A DNA stretch of 64,000 bases. It comes from Herbidospora sakaeratensis (GTDB taxonomy: Bacteria; Actinomycetota; Actinomycetes; Streptosporangiales; Streptosporangiaceae). Made by a program: the position numbers and the translations under genes. This document shows positions 55,236-62,876 of the stretch, in pieces (position 1 is the stretch's first letter; each line of letters begins with the position of its first letter). The stretch is from contig NZ_BBXC01000021.1 in assembly GCF_001570525.1 (NCBI RefSeq), forward strand, positions 62,001 to 126,000, given 5' to 3'. The notes under the pieces are model-generated. The model searched no databases. It saw only the letters and a program-made list of their open reading frames with translations, and was not told the DNA's origin.

Positions 55236-56651
55236 TCAGGCGTCTTCCAGCGGCAGCAGCACCCGGAAGTTGGTGCGCCCCGGCTCGGAGGTGACCCGGA
55301 TGTCGCCGTGGTGCTTCTTCACCACGATCCGGTAGGAGATGTCGAGGCCCAGCCCGGTCCCCTCGCCGACCGCCTTGGTGGTGAAGAACGGTTCGAAGAT
55401 GTGCGGGCGGACCTCCGGGGGGATGCCGTGCCCGGTGTCCTCGACGTCGACCGCCACGTTGTCGCCGTCGCGGCAGGTCGAGATCGTCAGCGTCCCGGAG
55501 CCGTCCATGGCGCCGATCGCGTTGTCGATCAGGTTGGTCCACACCTGGTTCAGCTCGGCCGCGTAGGCCGGGATGGGCGGCAGCGCGCGGTCGTAGTTCT
55601 TCACCAGGCGCACCCCCTCGGGGATCTTCGCCTGGAGCATGGTCAGCGTCGCGTCGAGCAGGTCGTGCACGTCGACCGTCTGGTGCGGGGCGCGGTCGAG
55701 CTGGGAGTACTGCTTGGCGGCGGAGACCAGGCCCGAGATGCGCGAGACGGCGTCGTCGATCTCGCCCATCAGGAGCTCGGTGTCGATGGTGTACGTCAGC
55801 CACCGGATCGCCCCTTCGAGGTTGCCCTCGCCGACGCACGCCTCGACGGTCTCCAGCCACTCGGCGTCGATGCCGCCGGCGACCAGGGTGGGCGCGATGT
55901 CCCACGACCCGGCGATGTCGTGGTCGTCGAGCCAGTCCTCCAGGCCGCTCTCGGCGTCGGAGGTCTGCAGGGCGGTCAGCTCGGGCGCGGAGGCGGCCCG
56001 CTTGACCGCGATCTCCTGCAGCTCGACCAGCTTGTGCAGGCGGCCGCCGTCGATCTTCCCGTCGGCGATCATGCCCAGCTTGTGGCGCATCCCGGCCACC
56101 CGTTCCCGCAGGATCGAGGTGGCCCGGACCGCCGCGGCGGCGGGGTTGTTCAGCTCGTGGGTCAGCCCGGCCGACAACGCGCCGAGGGCGAGCAGCCGCT
56201 CCCGCTCCCCGACCACGGTCTGCGTGGTCTGCATGCCGACGAACAGGCCCTCCAGCAGGTGCATCGCCATCGGGAACCACGACCGCGTCCACTGGGCGAA
56301 GGAGTCGGCGGGGATCTCGTACATGGTGACGTCGGTGAGGGCGAGCATCGAGTTGTTGTACGTCTGCTCGCCCGGCGTGCCCATGTAGGCCTGGGTCGCC
56401 CCGCCGTAGGCGCCGCGCTGGTCGCTGCGGAGGAACTCGACGTCGTCGCCGCGCACGCGACGGTTCAGCGTGACCGTGCCGTCGAGGAGGACCACGAAAC
56501 ACGTCGCGGGGCGGCCCTCCTCGTACACGAGGGCGCCGGCCGGGTAGTGGACCGTGACGCCGCAGTCGGCGATCAGCCGGAGCTGGTCGTCGTTGAGCGA
56601 CTCGAAGAGGAACAGGCCGCGGAGGTCGTCCGGGGTCAGAAGGTCGCTCAT
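55236..56651 (-). CDS. Cyclic-nucleotide-binding-domain histidine kinase
   Basis: 471 residues. The N-terminal ~150 residues form a CRP-like cyclic nucleotide binding domain ([49 protein letters not shown]). Then a dimerisation helix with the phospho-acceptor His in [18 protein letters not shown], and a HATPase domain with N box [23 protein letters not shown] and [14 protein letters not shown]. No membrane segments: a soluble kinase. ATG 56651 overlaps the stop of the receiver-reductase gene (ATGA), so the two form a pair, and the kinase probably acts on that receiver. The cNMP domain may bind a nucleotide, or only serve as protein contact. Confidence 0.9.
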   Translation of the reverse strand: MSDLLTPDDLRGLFLFESLNDDQLRLIADCGVTVHYPAGALVYEEGRPATCFVVLLDGTVTLNRRVRGDDVEFLRSDQRGAYGGATQAYMGTPGEQTYNNSMLALTDVTMYEIPADSFAQWTRSWFPMAMHLLEGLFVGMQTTQTVVGERERLLALGALSAGLTHELNNPAAAAVRATSILRERVAGMRHKLGMIADGKIDGGRLHKLVELQEIAVKRAASAPELTALQTSDAESGLEDWLDDHDIAGSWDIAPTLVAGGIDAEWLETVEACVGEGNLEGAIRWLTYTIDTELLMGEIDDAVSRISGLVSAAKQYSQLDRAPHQTVDVHDLLDATLTMLQAKIPEGVRLVKNYDRALPPIPAYAAELNQVWTNLIDNAIGAMDGSGTLTISTCRDGDNVAVDVEDTGHGIPPEVRPHIFEPFFTTKAVGEGTGLGLDISYRIVVKKHHGDIRVTSEPGRTNFRVLLPLEDA

Positions 56652-58306
56652 TGCGCCTCCAGATAACGGTGGATGAGGGAGACGGCCATGGCGCCCTCGC
56701 CCACGGCGGAGGCGACGCGTTTGACCGAGTCGGAGCGCACGTCGCCCGCCGCGAAGACGCCGGGCATGCTGCTCTCCAGGTGATAGGGGTCGCGCGGCAG
56801 GGCCCACCCGGCGGGCCGCTGCCCGCCGCTCAGCAGGTCGGGGCCGGTCAGCACGAAGCCGTGCTGGTCACGCTGGACGACGGAGTCGAGCCACGCCGTG
56901 CGGGGCTCGGCGCCGATGAAGATGAAGCACCACGTCGTGTCGGCGACCCGGATCTGGCCGGTGCGGGTGTCGCGCAGCGTCAGCCGTTCGAGGTGCTCGT
57001 CGCCCTCGGCCTGGCAGATCTCGGTGTTCGGGTGCACCTGGATCGTCGGGTGGGCGGCGATCTGCTTGATCAGGTAGTTCGACATCGACCGTTCGAGGTT
57101 GTCGCCGCGGATCAGGATGTGCACGCGGGCGGCGTACCGGGAGAAGTAGACCGCCGCCTGACCGGCCGAGTTGGCGCCGCCGACGATGTAGACGTCCTGG
57201 TCGAGACACGAGGGGGCCTCGGTGGACGCCGAGCCGTAAAAGACGCCCCGGCCGGTGAAGCCCTCCAGGCCGGGGGCCTGCAGCATCCGGTAGGAGACGC
57301 CGGTCGCCAGCACCACGGTGTGGGCGGCGATCGAGGTGCCGTCGTCGAAGCGCAGCACCCGGGTCGACCCGCCCGCCTCCAGCGCGACCGCCTCGCGGGC
57401 GCTCAGCAGTTCGGTGCCGAACTTGAGCGCCTGCCGGCGGGCCCGCTCGGTCAGCTGCGCGCCGCTCACCCCGTCGGGGAAGCCCAGGTAGTTCTCGATG
57501 CGGCTGCTCTGCCCGGCCTGCCCGCCGGTGGCCCGCTGCTCGATCAGGACGGTACGCAGCCCCTCGGACGCCCCGTAGACCGCCGCGCCCAGCCCCGCCG
57601 GGCCCGCCCCGACGACCACCAGGTCGTAGAAGTCGCTGGCCGGGGTGGTCGTCAGGCCCACGTGGGGGGCCAGGTCCATCTCCGACGGCTGCACCAGCGA
57701 CTTGCCGTCGGGCGTCACCACCAGCGGCACGTCGTTCTCGGTCAGCCCGGCGGCGGTCAGCAGGCGGCGGCCCTCGGGGTCGTCGGCCAGCAGCCACCGG
57801 TAGGACACCAGGTTCCGGGCCAGGAAGTCGCGCACCGCCCACGACTCGGCCGACCACCGGTGCCCGACCACGCGGATCTCGGTCGCCGGCCGGTCGGGGG
57901 TGGCGATCCAGGCGTCGAGCAGCGCGTCGATGACCGGGTAGAGCTTCTCCTCCGGCGGATTCCACGGCTTCAGCAGGTAGTGGTCGACGTCGACCAGGTT
58001 GATCGCGTCGATGGCCGCTTCGGTGTCGGCATAGGCGGTCAAAAGAATGCGCCGGGCCAGCGGAAAGAGATCCATGGCCGCTTCGAGGAACTGGATGCCG
58101 TTCATCTGGGGCATCCGGTAGTCGGCCACGAGGACCGCGACCTGCTCCCCGCGCAGCTTGATCTCCCGCAACGCCTCAAGGGCCGACTCGCCGGAGTCGG
58201 CCCGCACGACGCGGTAGCGGTCGCCGTAGCGCCGCCGCAGGTCACGGGAGACCGCGCGGGACACCGCAGGGTCGTCGTCCACCGTCAGGATCGCCGGATT
58301 CGCCAT
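56648..58306 (-). CDS. Response-regulator receiver fused to a thioredoxin-reductase-like flavoprotein
   Basis: 552 residues. Residues 1-~130: receiver (ILTVDDDPAVSR, phospho-acceptor Asp in VLVADYRMPQMNG, LLTAYAD, Lys in YLLKPW). Then ~85 residues that look like a glutaredoxin-type fold without its Cys pair (IRVVGHRWSAESWAVRDFLARN ... DVPLVVTPDGK). The rest is a thioredoxin-reductase fold: FAD motif VVVGAGPAGLGAAVYGASEGL, RATGGQAGQSSRIENYLGFP, NADPH motif VYIVGGANSAGQAAVYFSR, and the FAD-closing AAGDVRSD. The usual redox CxxC is replaced by S-A-S-T, so disulfide chemistry is unlikely; it may act as NAD(P)H oxidase or sensor. A second start (ATG 58315) is possible. Forms an operon with the cNMP-binding kinase. 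Confidence 0.9.
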   Translation of the reverse strand: MANPAILTVDDDPAVSRAVSRDLRRRYGDRYRVVRADSGESALEALREIKLRGEQVAVLVADYRMPQMNGIQFLEAAMDLFPLARRILLTAYADTEAAIDAINLVDVDHYLLKPWNPPEEKLYPVIDALLDAWIATPDRPATEIRVVGHRWSAESWAVRDFLARNLVSYRWLLADDPEGRRLLTAAGLTENDVPLVVTPDGKSLVQPSEMDLAPHVGLTTTPASDFYDLVVVGAGPAGLGAAVYGASEGLRTVLIEQRATGGQAGQSSRIENYLGFPDGVSGAQLTERARRQALKFGTELLSAREAVALEAGGSTRVLRFDDGTSIAAHTVVLATGVSYRMLQAPGLEGFTGRGVFYGSASTEAPSCLDQDVYIVGGANSAGQAAVYFSRYAARVHILIRGDNLERSMSNYLIKQIAAHPTIQVHPNTEICQAEGDEHLERLTLRDTRTGQIRVADTTWCFIFIGAEPRTAWLDSVVQRDQHGFVLTGPDLLSGGQRPAGWALPRDPYHLESSMPGVFAAGDVRSDSVKRVASAVGEGAMAVSLIHRYLEAQ

Positions 58307-58397
58307 ATGCCCCATAAAAACACGCTCGGAGGGTCATTGCTTCCAACGTACCTTCCAAGGCGTTTGGTAAGGGCGCTGACCTGGGGATTCTTCGCGA

Positions 58398-59600
58398 ATG
58401 GAGCGTGTGCTGAGATTCCCTGAGACGGCCTTGCCGGGCGAGGTCCACTTCGTCGTGGTCGGTGATAGACCGGCCGGGCAGACCATGGGGGAGTTCCGGC
58501 CCACGGGGGAGATCCCCGTCCCCGAGGACGTCGAGCTGGCCTACGTCGCCGCGACGACCGAGCGGCTGGCCGAGGTGCCCGAGATGACCGGCCTGCGGCT
58601 GAGCGGCGTCTGCGACGACGACCTGCGGCTGATCGCCAAGCGCTCGTCGCTGCGCGACCTGGCGGTGACCGGAAAGTTCACCGACGAGGGGGTCCGCGCG
58701 ATCCAGGGGCTCACCACCCTCGAAAGCCTCGAGTTGTGGTCGCCCGAGATCACCGGCGACGTGCCGCTGCCCGAGAACAGCGCGCTGATCAAGGTGAAGC
58801 TCGGCGGGTCGTCGATCACCGACGCCGCGTTCGGTCACATCGCCCGCACCTCGGCCGCGGTGGTCGGCGTCTCCGGGGGTGAGGTACGCGGCCACGGCCT
58901 CGGCGCCCTCGGCAGCATGACCGGGCTGCGTTACCTGCGGCTGGGCACCGAGAACATGGAGAAGGGCTGCCTGTGGCGGCTCGGCTCGACCGAGTCGCTG
59001 GCCATCCTGTCGCTGGCCGGCCCGGTCGACTGCGAGGCGGTGCTCTCGTTCGCGCCGCCGCTGAAGGAGATCGACCTCGACCACGTCTCCCGGTCCGACT
59101 GCGCCCGCCTGCTGTTCCACGGCCTGGCCGTCAACGGCCTGGCGGGTCCGCCGAAGCTGGCCGACGCGTACGCGCGCATGCTGACCGGCCCCGACCGGCC
59201 CTCGCGGGTCGCGCCCCGGCGCCGGATCGTCACCGGGGAACGCGACCTCGCGTCACTGGTCATGGGGCCGGCTCCGGTGCTCCTCACCTTCACCGGAACC
59301 GACTGCCTGGCCAGCGAGTGGATCACTCCCGTGATCGACCGCATCGTCGCCGAGTACGACGACGAGCTGATCGGCGCGGTCGTCGACGTCGAGACCGCGA
59401 TCGGCGCGGCCGCCTCGGTCGGCGTCGACCGGACCCCGACCGTCATGCTCACCCGCAAGGGCCAGGAACTGCTGCGTCTTCCCGGGATCAGGTCGCACGC
59501 CGAGCTGATCCGCCGGGTGACCGACACCCTCGGGCTGCCCATGCCGGGCGAGAAGTTGTTCCCGAAGGAGAACCGTGAGCCGCTCCTGGGCTCCGCCTGA
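58398..59600 (+). CDS. LRR-like protein with C-terminal thioredoxin-fold domain
   Basis: 400 residues. Residues ~55-265 form leucine-rich repeats (VPEMTGLRLSGVCDDDLRLIAKRSSLRDLAVTGKFTDEGVRAIQGLTTLESLELW and onward). The C-terminal ~110 residues are a thioredoxin fold: a first strand PAPVLLTFTGTDC, active-site helix with C-L-A-S in place of CxxC (a CxxS, monothiol-type motif), VGVDRTPTVML with the cis-Pro, and LPGIRSHAELIRRV. It would bind a partner through the repeats and act on thiols, or be a redox-blind binding module. It faces the receiver-reductase/kinase operon with a shared 90-bp upstream region, so the three genes may form one redox-sensing unit. Confidence 0.8.
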   Translation: MERVLRFPETALPGEVHFVVVGDRPAGQTMGEFRPTGEIPVPEDVELAYVAATTERLAEVPEMTGLRLSGVCDDDLRLIAKRSSLRDLAVTGKFTDEGVRAIQGLTTLESLELWSPEITGDVPLPENSALIKVKLGGSSITDAAFGHIARTSAAVVGVSGGEVRGHGLGALGSMTGLRYLRLGTENMEKGCLWRLGSTESLAILSLAGPVDCEAVLSFAPPLKEIDLDHVSRSDCARLLFHGLAVNGLAGPPKLADAYARMLTGPDRPSRVAPRRRIVTGERDLASLVMGPAPVLLTFTGTDCLASEWITPVIDRIVAEYDDELIGAVVDVETAIGAAASVGVDRTPTVMLTRKGQELLRLPGIRSHAELIRRVTDTLGLPMPGEKLFPKENREPLLGSA

Positions 59601-59621
59601 GCGGCCCACGCCGGTACACGA

Positions 59622-59993
59622 TCAGATCTCCATCTTGTCCTCGATGGACCGCAGGTGGTGCCGGGCCATCGCGAGGTTGGCCCGGTTGCGGTCGAGGGCG
59701 AGGTAGAGGAACAGGCCCTTGCCGCCCCGGCCGGTGATCGGGCGGATGATGTGGTACTGGCCGGACAGGGTGATGAGGATGTCCTCGATCGCGTCCTTCA
59801 GGCCCAGGCTGTCCATCGTGCGGAGCTTGGCCTTCACGACCTCGGTGTTGCCGGCCCCGGCGATCTGCAGGTCGAGGTCCTTCGAGCCGCCCAGCACGCC
59901 CAGGCTCATGCCGCTGTTGTAGTCGACCACGGCGGCGCCGATAGCGCCGTCGATCGCCATCATCTCCTTGAGGGAGATGTCCATGTTCGCCAT
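59622..59993 (-). CDS. Roadblock/LC7-domain protein
   Basis: 123 residues. The pattern of an N-terminal helix followed by a five-strand sheet is that of the roadblock/LC7 family: MAIDGAIGAAVVDYNSGMSLGVLGG, ILITLSGQYHIIRPITGRGGKGLFLYLALDRNRANLAMARHHLRSIED. It is a close relative of the roadblock protein at 61257 (both with LDRDRANLALAR-type ends). These proteins usually form homodimers that regulate small Ras-like GTPases (MglB type). No GTPase is encoded nearby. Last gene of a four-gene operon. Confidence 0.85.
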   Translation of the reverse strand: MANMDISLKEMMAIDGAIGAAVVDYNSGMSLGVLGGSKDLDLQIAGAGNTEVVKAKLRTMDSLGLKDAIEDILITLSGQYHIIRPITGRGGKGLFLYLALDRNRANLAMARHHLRSIEDKMEI

Positions 59994-60009
59994 GTCGGGT
60001 CTTCTCCTG

Positions 60010-60378
60010 TCATTCGCGTTCGACGATGGCGGCGATCTTCGCCGCCGTCTTCCTGCCCTCGATCCGGAGCAGCCCGAGGTTGGCCCCCGGGACGGCCAGC
60101 ACGGTGAGGACGAGCTTGGGGCCCGCGGCGTAGTGGGCGGTGAAGCCGCGGGTGGCGGAGATCAGGGTCTCCTCGAGTTCGCCGATCCTGGTCAGATCGG
60201 TCATCCGGCGGCTCATCGAGAGCACGGCCGAGGTGAGCGCCGCGGTCTGGTCGACGTTCTCCGCCAGGTCGGCGGAGACCAGCATGCCGTCGACGGTGCA
60301 GGTGAGGACGCCGGTGATCTCGTTCGTCCGGCCCCTGAGGAGCAGCATCTCCTCGTGGATCTCGCGGCGCAGGTCCAT
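60010..60378 (-). CDS. Roadblock/LC7-domain protein
   Basis: 122 residues: EITGVLTCTVDGMLVSADLAENVDQTAALTSAVLSMSRRMTDLTRIGELEETLISATRGFTAHYAAGPKLVLTVLAVPGANLGLLRIEGRKTAAKI. The ...DG-hhhxAD ... LVLTVLA... order is the classic actinobacterial roadblock (CvnB-like) type, somewhat different from the neighbours. ATG 60378 is chosen because GAAGGGG lies 7 nt upstream; GTG 60423 overlapping the preceding stop would add 15 residues. Third gene of the operon. Confidence 0.85.
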   Translation of the reverse strand: MDLRREIHEEMLLLRGRTNEITGVLTCTVDGMLVSADLAENVDQTAALTSAVLSMSRRMTDLTRIGELEETLISATRGFTAHYAAGPKLVLTVLAVPGANLGLLRIEGRKTAAKIAAIVERE

Positions 60379-60419
60379 CGGGATGCCCCTTCCGGCCCGT
60401 TTGAGCCACGGGCGGGTGA

Positions 60420-61253
60420 TCACTGGAAGGCCTCCAGCGCGTTCCGCAGCCTGATGAGCAGATTCACGTCCGTCGGGTCTCCGCTGATCTCGGGATAGGA
60501 CGACTGCGCCCGCCGGCCACCCCCGTCTCCGGGCAGCCCGCGGGGAGCCGCACCCGCCACGCGCTTGGGGAGATCGGGCGGCTTCTCCGGGGGCGGCGGC
60601 TCCGGACACTCCAGGAGACCCGCCGCGGCCATCTCGCGGACCGCCAGCAGCGTCGGGTACGCCGGCCGTCCGATCCGCTTGGCCAGTTCGGCGGGCGTGG
60701 TCTCGGCGTCCGCGTTGAGCAGGATCTCCCACTGGAGCGCGGTCAGCACCACGTGCTGCGAGCGGAGGCGGCGCACCGGCACCACCGGGCGGCTGTCGAG
60801 TTCGGCCGATGGCCAGGCGCGGTCCAACCGGGCCCTCCTGCGGTGACATTCCCGGAAGAGGCCCGGCACGTCGAAGAACCAGTGGATCCCCAGCCAGTGC
60901 CGGTCGCCCTCGCGGAACTTGGGCTTCGGCACGGTCGCGCCGAACAGGAAGAAGGAGGCGTCCAGGGTCGCCCCGAGAACGCACAGCTGCAGCTCGCCCC
61001 GGCTGAGCACACCCCGCCGGACCAGCAGGTCGCCGCCGTCGGCGGTGGCCGCCGCGGTCTGGCGGGCCGTCCGCATCCCGCTGAGGGAGAGCCGGCCGGA
61101 GGCCGTCAGCAGCTCCTCGACGGTCGGGGTCCGCGCGCACTCGACGTAACAGATCCGGCCCTTGCTCAGGTAGACGGTGCCGCTCCGGCCCGCTTTCAGG
61201 GCGCCGGTCGCCCTGCTCTCCGCGAGGTCGGAGAGCATGTCGTCGATCGGCAC
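60420..61253 (-). CDS. DUF4388-like protein
   Basis: 277 residues. The N-terminal ~120 residues resemble a DUF4388/PATAN-type module (LSDLAESRATGALKAGRSGTVYLSKGRICYVECARTPTVEELLTASGRLS, then LLVRRGVLSRGELQLCVLGATLDASFFLFG). The C-terminus is a winged-helix-like part (SQHVVLTALQWEILLNADAETTPAELAKRIGRPAYPTLLAVREMAAAGLL) with a Pro-rich tail. DUF4388 proteins often occur with roadblock and GTPase systems. It sits between two roadblock genes and overlaps the downstream one by the GTGA; it probably links them to a regulator or DNA. GTG start with weak RBS. Confidence 0.75.
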   Translation of the reverse strand: MPIDDMLSDLAESRATGALKAGRSGTVYLSKGRICYVECARTPTVEELLTASGRLSLSGMRTARQTAAATADGGDLLVRRGVLSRGELQLCVLGATLDASFFLFGATVPKPKFREGDRHWLGIHWFFDVPGLFRECHRRRARLDRAWPSAELDSRPVVPVRRLRSQHVVLTALQWEILLNADAETTPAELAKRIGRPAYPTLLAVREMAAAGLLECPEPPPPEKPPDLPKRVAGAAPRGLPGDGGGRRAQSSYPEISGDPTDVNLLIRLRNALEAFQ

Positions 61254-61256
61254 CGG

Positions 61257-61628
61257 TCACGACGCGATCAGTTCGTGGGAGATGCTGTCGAGGCGCCGCC
61301 GCGCCAGGGCCAGGTTCGCCCGGTCGCGGTCGAGCCGCACGCAGATCAGCAGCGGGCCGTCCCACATCGTCTCCATCGGCTTGATGAGCTGGTAGCCGTG
61401 GTCGGTGGTGATGATCAGATCGTCGATCCGGACCGTTCCATCGGGGGATGACAGGGCCAGCCCGTCGAGCGTGGCGCGGAAGGTCTCGCTCAGCCCGACC
61501 GCCGACCGCTCCGGGTCGGGCAGGCCCTCCATCGCGAGCGCCGTCCCGCTGGTGTGGTCGACCAGGATGGCGCCGAGCGCTCCCGGGATGGCCATCGCCT
61601 CGGACAGGCAGTCTTCGATGCCGATCAC
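61257..61628 (-). CDS. Roadblock/LC7-domain protein
   Basis: 123 residues: a roadblock fold with LSEAMAIPGALGAILVDHTSGTALAMEGL, RIDDLIITTDHGYQLIKPMETMWDGPLLICVRLDRDRANLALARRRLDSISHELIAS. Similar in plan to the protein at 59622. GTG 61628 has GAGGAG 6 nt upstream; a TTG at 61634 is less likely. First gene of an operon of roadblock, DUF4388, roadblock, roadblock. The operon lacks the histidine kinase, DUF742 and GTPase of the conservon (cvn) type, so it is a reduced or different arrangement. Confidence 0.85.
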   Translation of the reverse strand: MIGIEDCLSEAMAIPGALGAILVDHTSGTALAMEGLPDPERSAVGLSETFRATLDGLALSSPDGTVRIDDLIITTDHGYQLIKPMETMWDGPLLICVRLDRDRANLALARRRLDSISHELIAS

Positions 61629-61726
61629 CCGCAACTCCTCATCCGGTTACCCCCGCCAAGTGGTGGGTTCAAACCTTAGAGAAATCAGGGAATCACTCAG
61701 CGAAACACCGCGTGTTGTCTTGTTTC

Positions 61727-61749
61727 CTGACATAGAGACTTTGTCAGTG
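61727..61749 (+). promoter_or_regulatory. Palindrome and PafBC-like -35 upstream of the DUF523 gene
   Basis: CTGACA and TGTCAG flank 9 nt (61727-61747). TTGTCAGTG (61741-61749) equals the -35 core of PafBC-dependent DNA-damage promoters, but the TANNNT -10 is not found 8 bp downstream, so the match is incomplete. Confidence 0.3.
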
Positions 61750-61789
61750 GAAGGAGGAATCTGATACCCGGTGCAAGCCGTGTTGCAAA

Positions 61790-62293
61790 ATGGATGAGGT
61801 GGAACGCATTCTCGTCAGCGCCTGCCTGCTGGGCCGCCGCGTCCGCTACGACGGCGGCGCCAAGACCAGCGACGACGCCGTCCTCGCAGGCTGGAAGGCC
61901 GAGGGCCGGCTGGTCCCGTTCTGCCCCGAGGTCGAGGGCGGGCTCCCCGTGCCCCGCCCCCCGGCGGAGATCGAAGGCGGCGCGGGCGGCGCGGCGGTGC
62001 TCGCCGGAGCGGCCCGCATCCGCACCCCCGACGGCCACGACGTGACCGCGCACTTCCTCGAAGGCGCCCGCCAGTGCCTCGCGGTCGCCCGCTCGTTCGG
62101 CGTGCGGATCGCCATCCTCAAGGAGGGCAGCCCGTCGTGCGGCTCCCTGCGCATCTACGACGGGAGCTTCCGCGGCCGCGTGCTGCCGGGCGAGGGCGTG
62201 ACGGCCGCCCTCCTGGTCGCCAACGGCGTCGAGGTCTTCGGCGAAGACCGCATCGCCGACGCCGCCGCCCGGCTGTCGGATCTCAGCGGGTGA
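61790..62293 (+). CDS. DUF523 family protein
   Basis: 167 residues with the family's Cys motifs: ILVSACLLGRRVRYDGG at the start, VPFCPEVEGGLPVPRPPAEI, and ILKEGSPSCGSLRIYDGSFRG. The conserved Cys could hold a metal or Fe-S site; the function is unknown (sometimes in fusion with DUF1722). The RBS is poor. The 3' end overlaps the degraded reductase-like gene by 11 bp on the other strand. Confidence 0.85.
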   Translation: MDEVERILVSACLLGRRVRYDGGAKTSDDAVLAGWKAEGRLVPFCPEVEGGLPVPRPPAEIEGGAGGAAVLAGAARIRTPDGHDVTAHFLEGARQCLAVARSFGVRIAILKEGSPSCGSLRIYDGSFRGRVLPGEGVTAALLVANGVEVFGEDRIADAAARLSDLSG

Positions 62294-62773
62294 GCAGCTC
62301 GACCACGCCCGCGGCGCCCTCGCCGGCGTGGCCGGCGATCTCGTACGCGGCGGGCGCCATGGCGGTCAGCCAGTCGACGAGCAGCGGGGCGAACTCCTTC
62401 GGCGCGAGATCCTCCCCGCGGAGCAGCGCGAAGGCGTGGGAAACCCGGCGAACATCCCGGTCATCGCGCTCAGCAGCGCCACGTCGAAGAGGGCGCGGGA
62501 TCCGCTGTAGAGGACGTAGCCGCCCGAGTCCGGCACGCCGATCATCGGCGGCACCGCCATGATCCCGCCGTCCAGGAAGCGGGCGCCCCGGCCCTGGGCG
62601 GGCGTGCCGGTGGTGAGGTTGACCAGGTCCTTGCCGGTCAGATCCACGTCGGCCAGGGCTTCGCCGACCGAGGCGTCGTCGAGCAGGCAGACGACCACGA
62701 GATCGCCCGCGGCCACCGCGTCGACTCGCTCGACAAGGCGCTTTCCCCGCTGGGGGACTGGGGGCGGGAGCAC
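62283..62773 (-). pseudogene. Remnant of an imine-reductase-like NADP-binding protein
   Basis: Two reading frames together make part of a 6-phosphogluconate-dehydrogenase-like/imine reductase protein. The first gives LVVVCLLDDASVGEALADVDLTGKDLVNLTTGTPAQGRGARFLDGGIMAVPPMIGVPDSGGYVLYSGSRALFDVALLSAMTGMFAGF, then the coding signal shifts frame near 62450 to AFALLRGEDLAPKEFAPLLVDWLTAMAPAAYEIAGHAGEGAAGVVELLTR. The N-terminal Rossmann GxGxxG segment and the usual C-terminus are missing. The 5' side ends in repeat copy C. This looks like a truncated and frameshifted relic rather than a working gene. Confidence 0.75.
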
Positions 62774-62786
62774 GTGCTCGGCCGTC

Positions 62787-62876
62787 GACCGGTCGGCCGC
62801 GCGGCCGGTCGCCGCCGGGTGCGGCGGGAGGCCGCGACGGCGGGCGGGGCCGCAGTAGGCGGAGCCGTGACGGAAA
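62787..62876. repeat. Dispersed GC-rich repeat, copy C
   Basis: Begins with a near-palindrome GACCGG...CCGGTC (62787-62810) and ends with the 37-nt block 62839-62875 that matches copy A (21093-21129) with four mismatches. It fills the gap between the decayed pseudogene and the stop of the DUF4032 gene. Confidence 0.7.

Noticed and set aside
61741-61767. A complete PafBC-dependent promoter
   Set aside because: The -35 matches but no TANNNT occurs 8 bp later; kept only as a low-confidence site.
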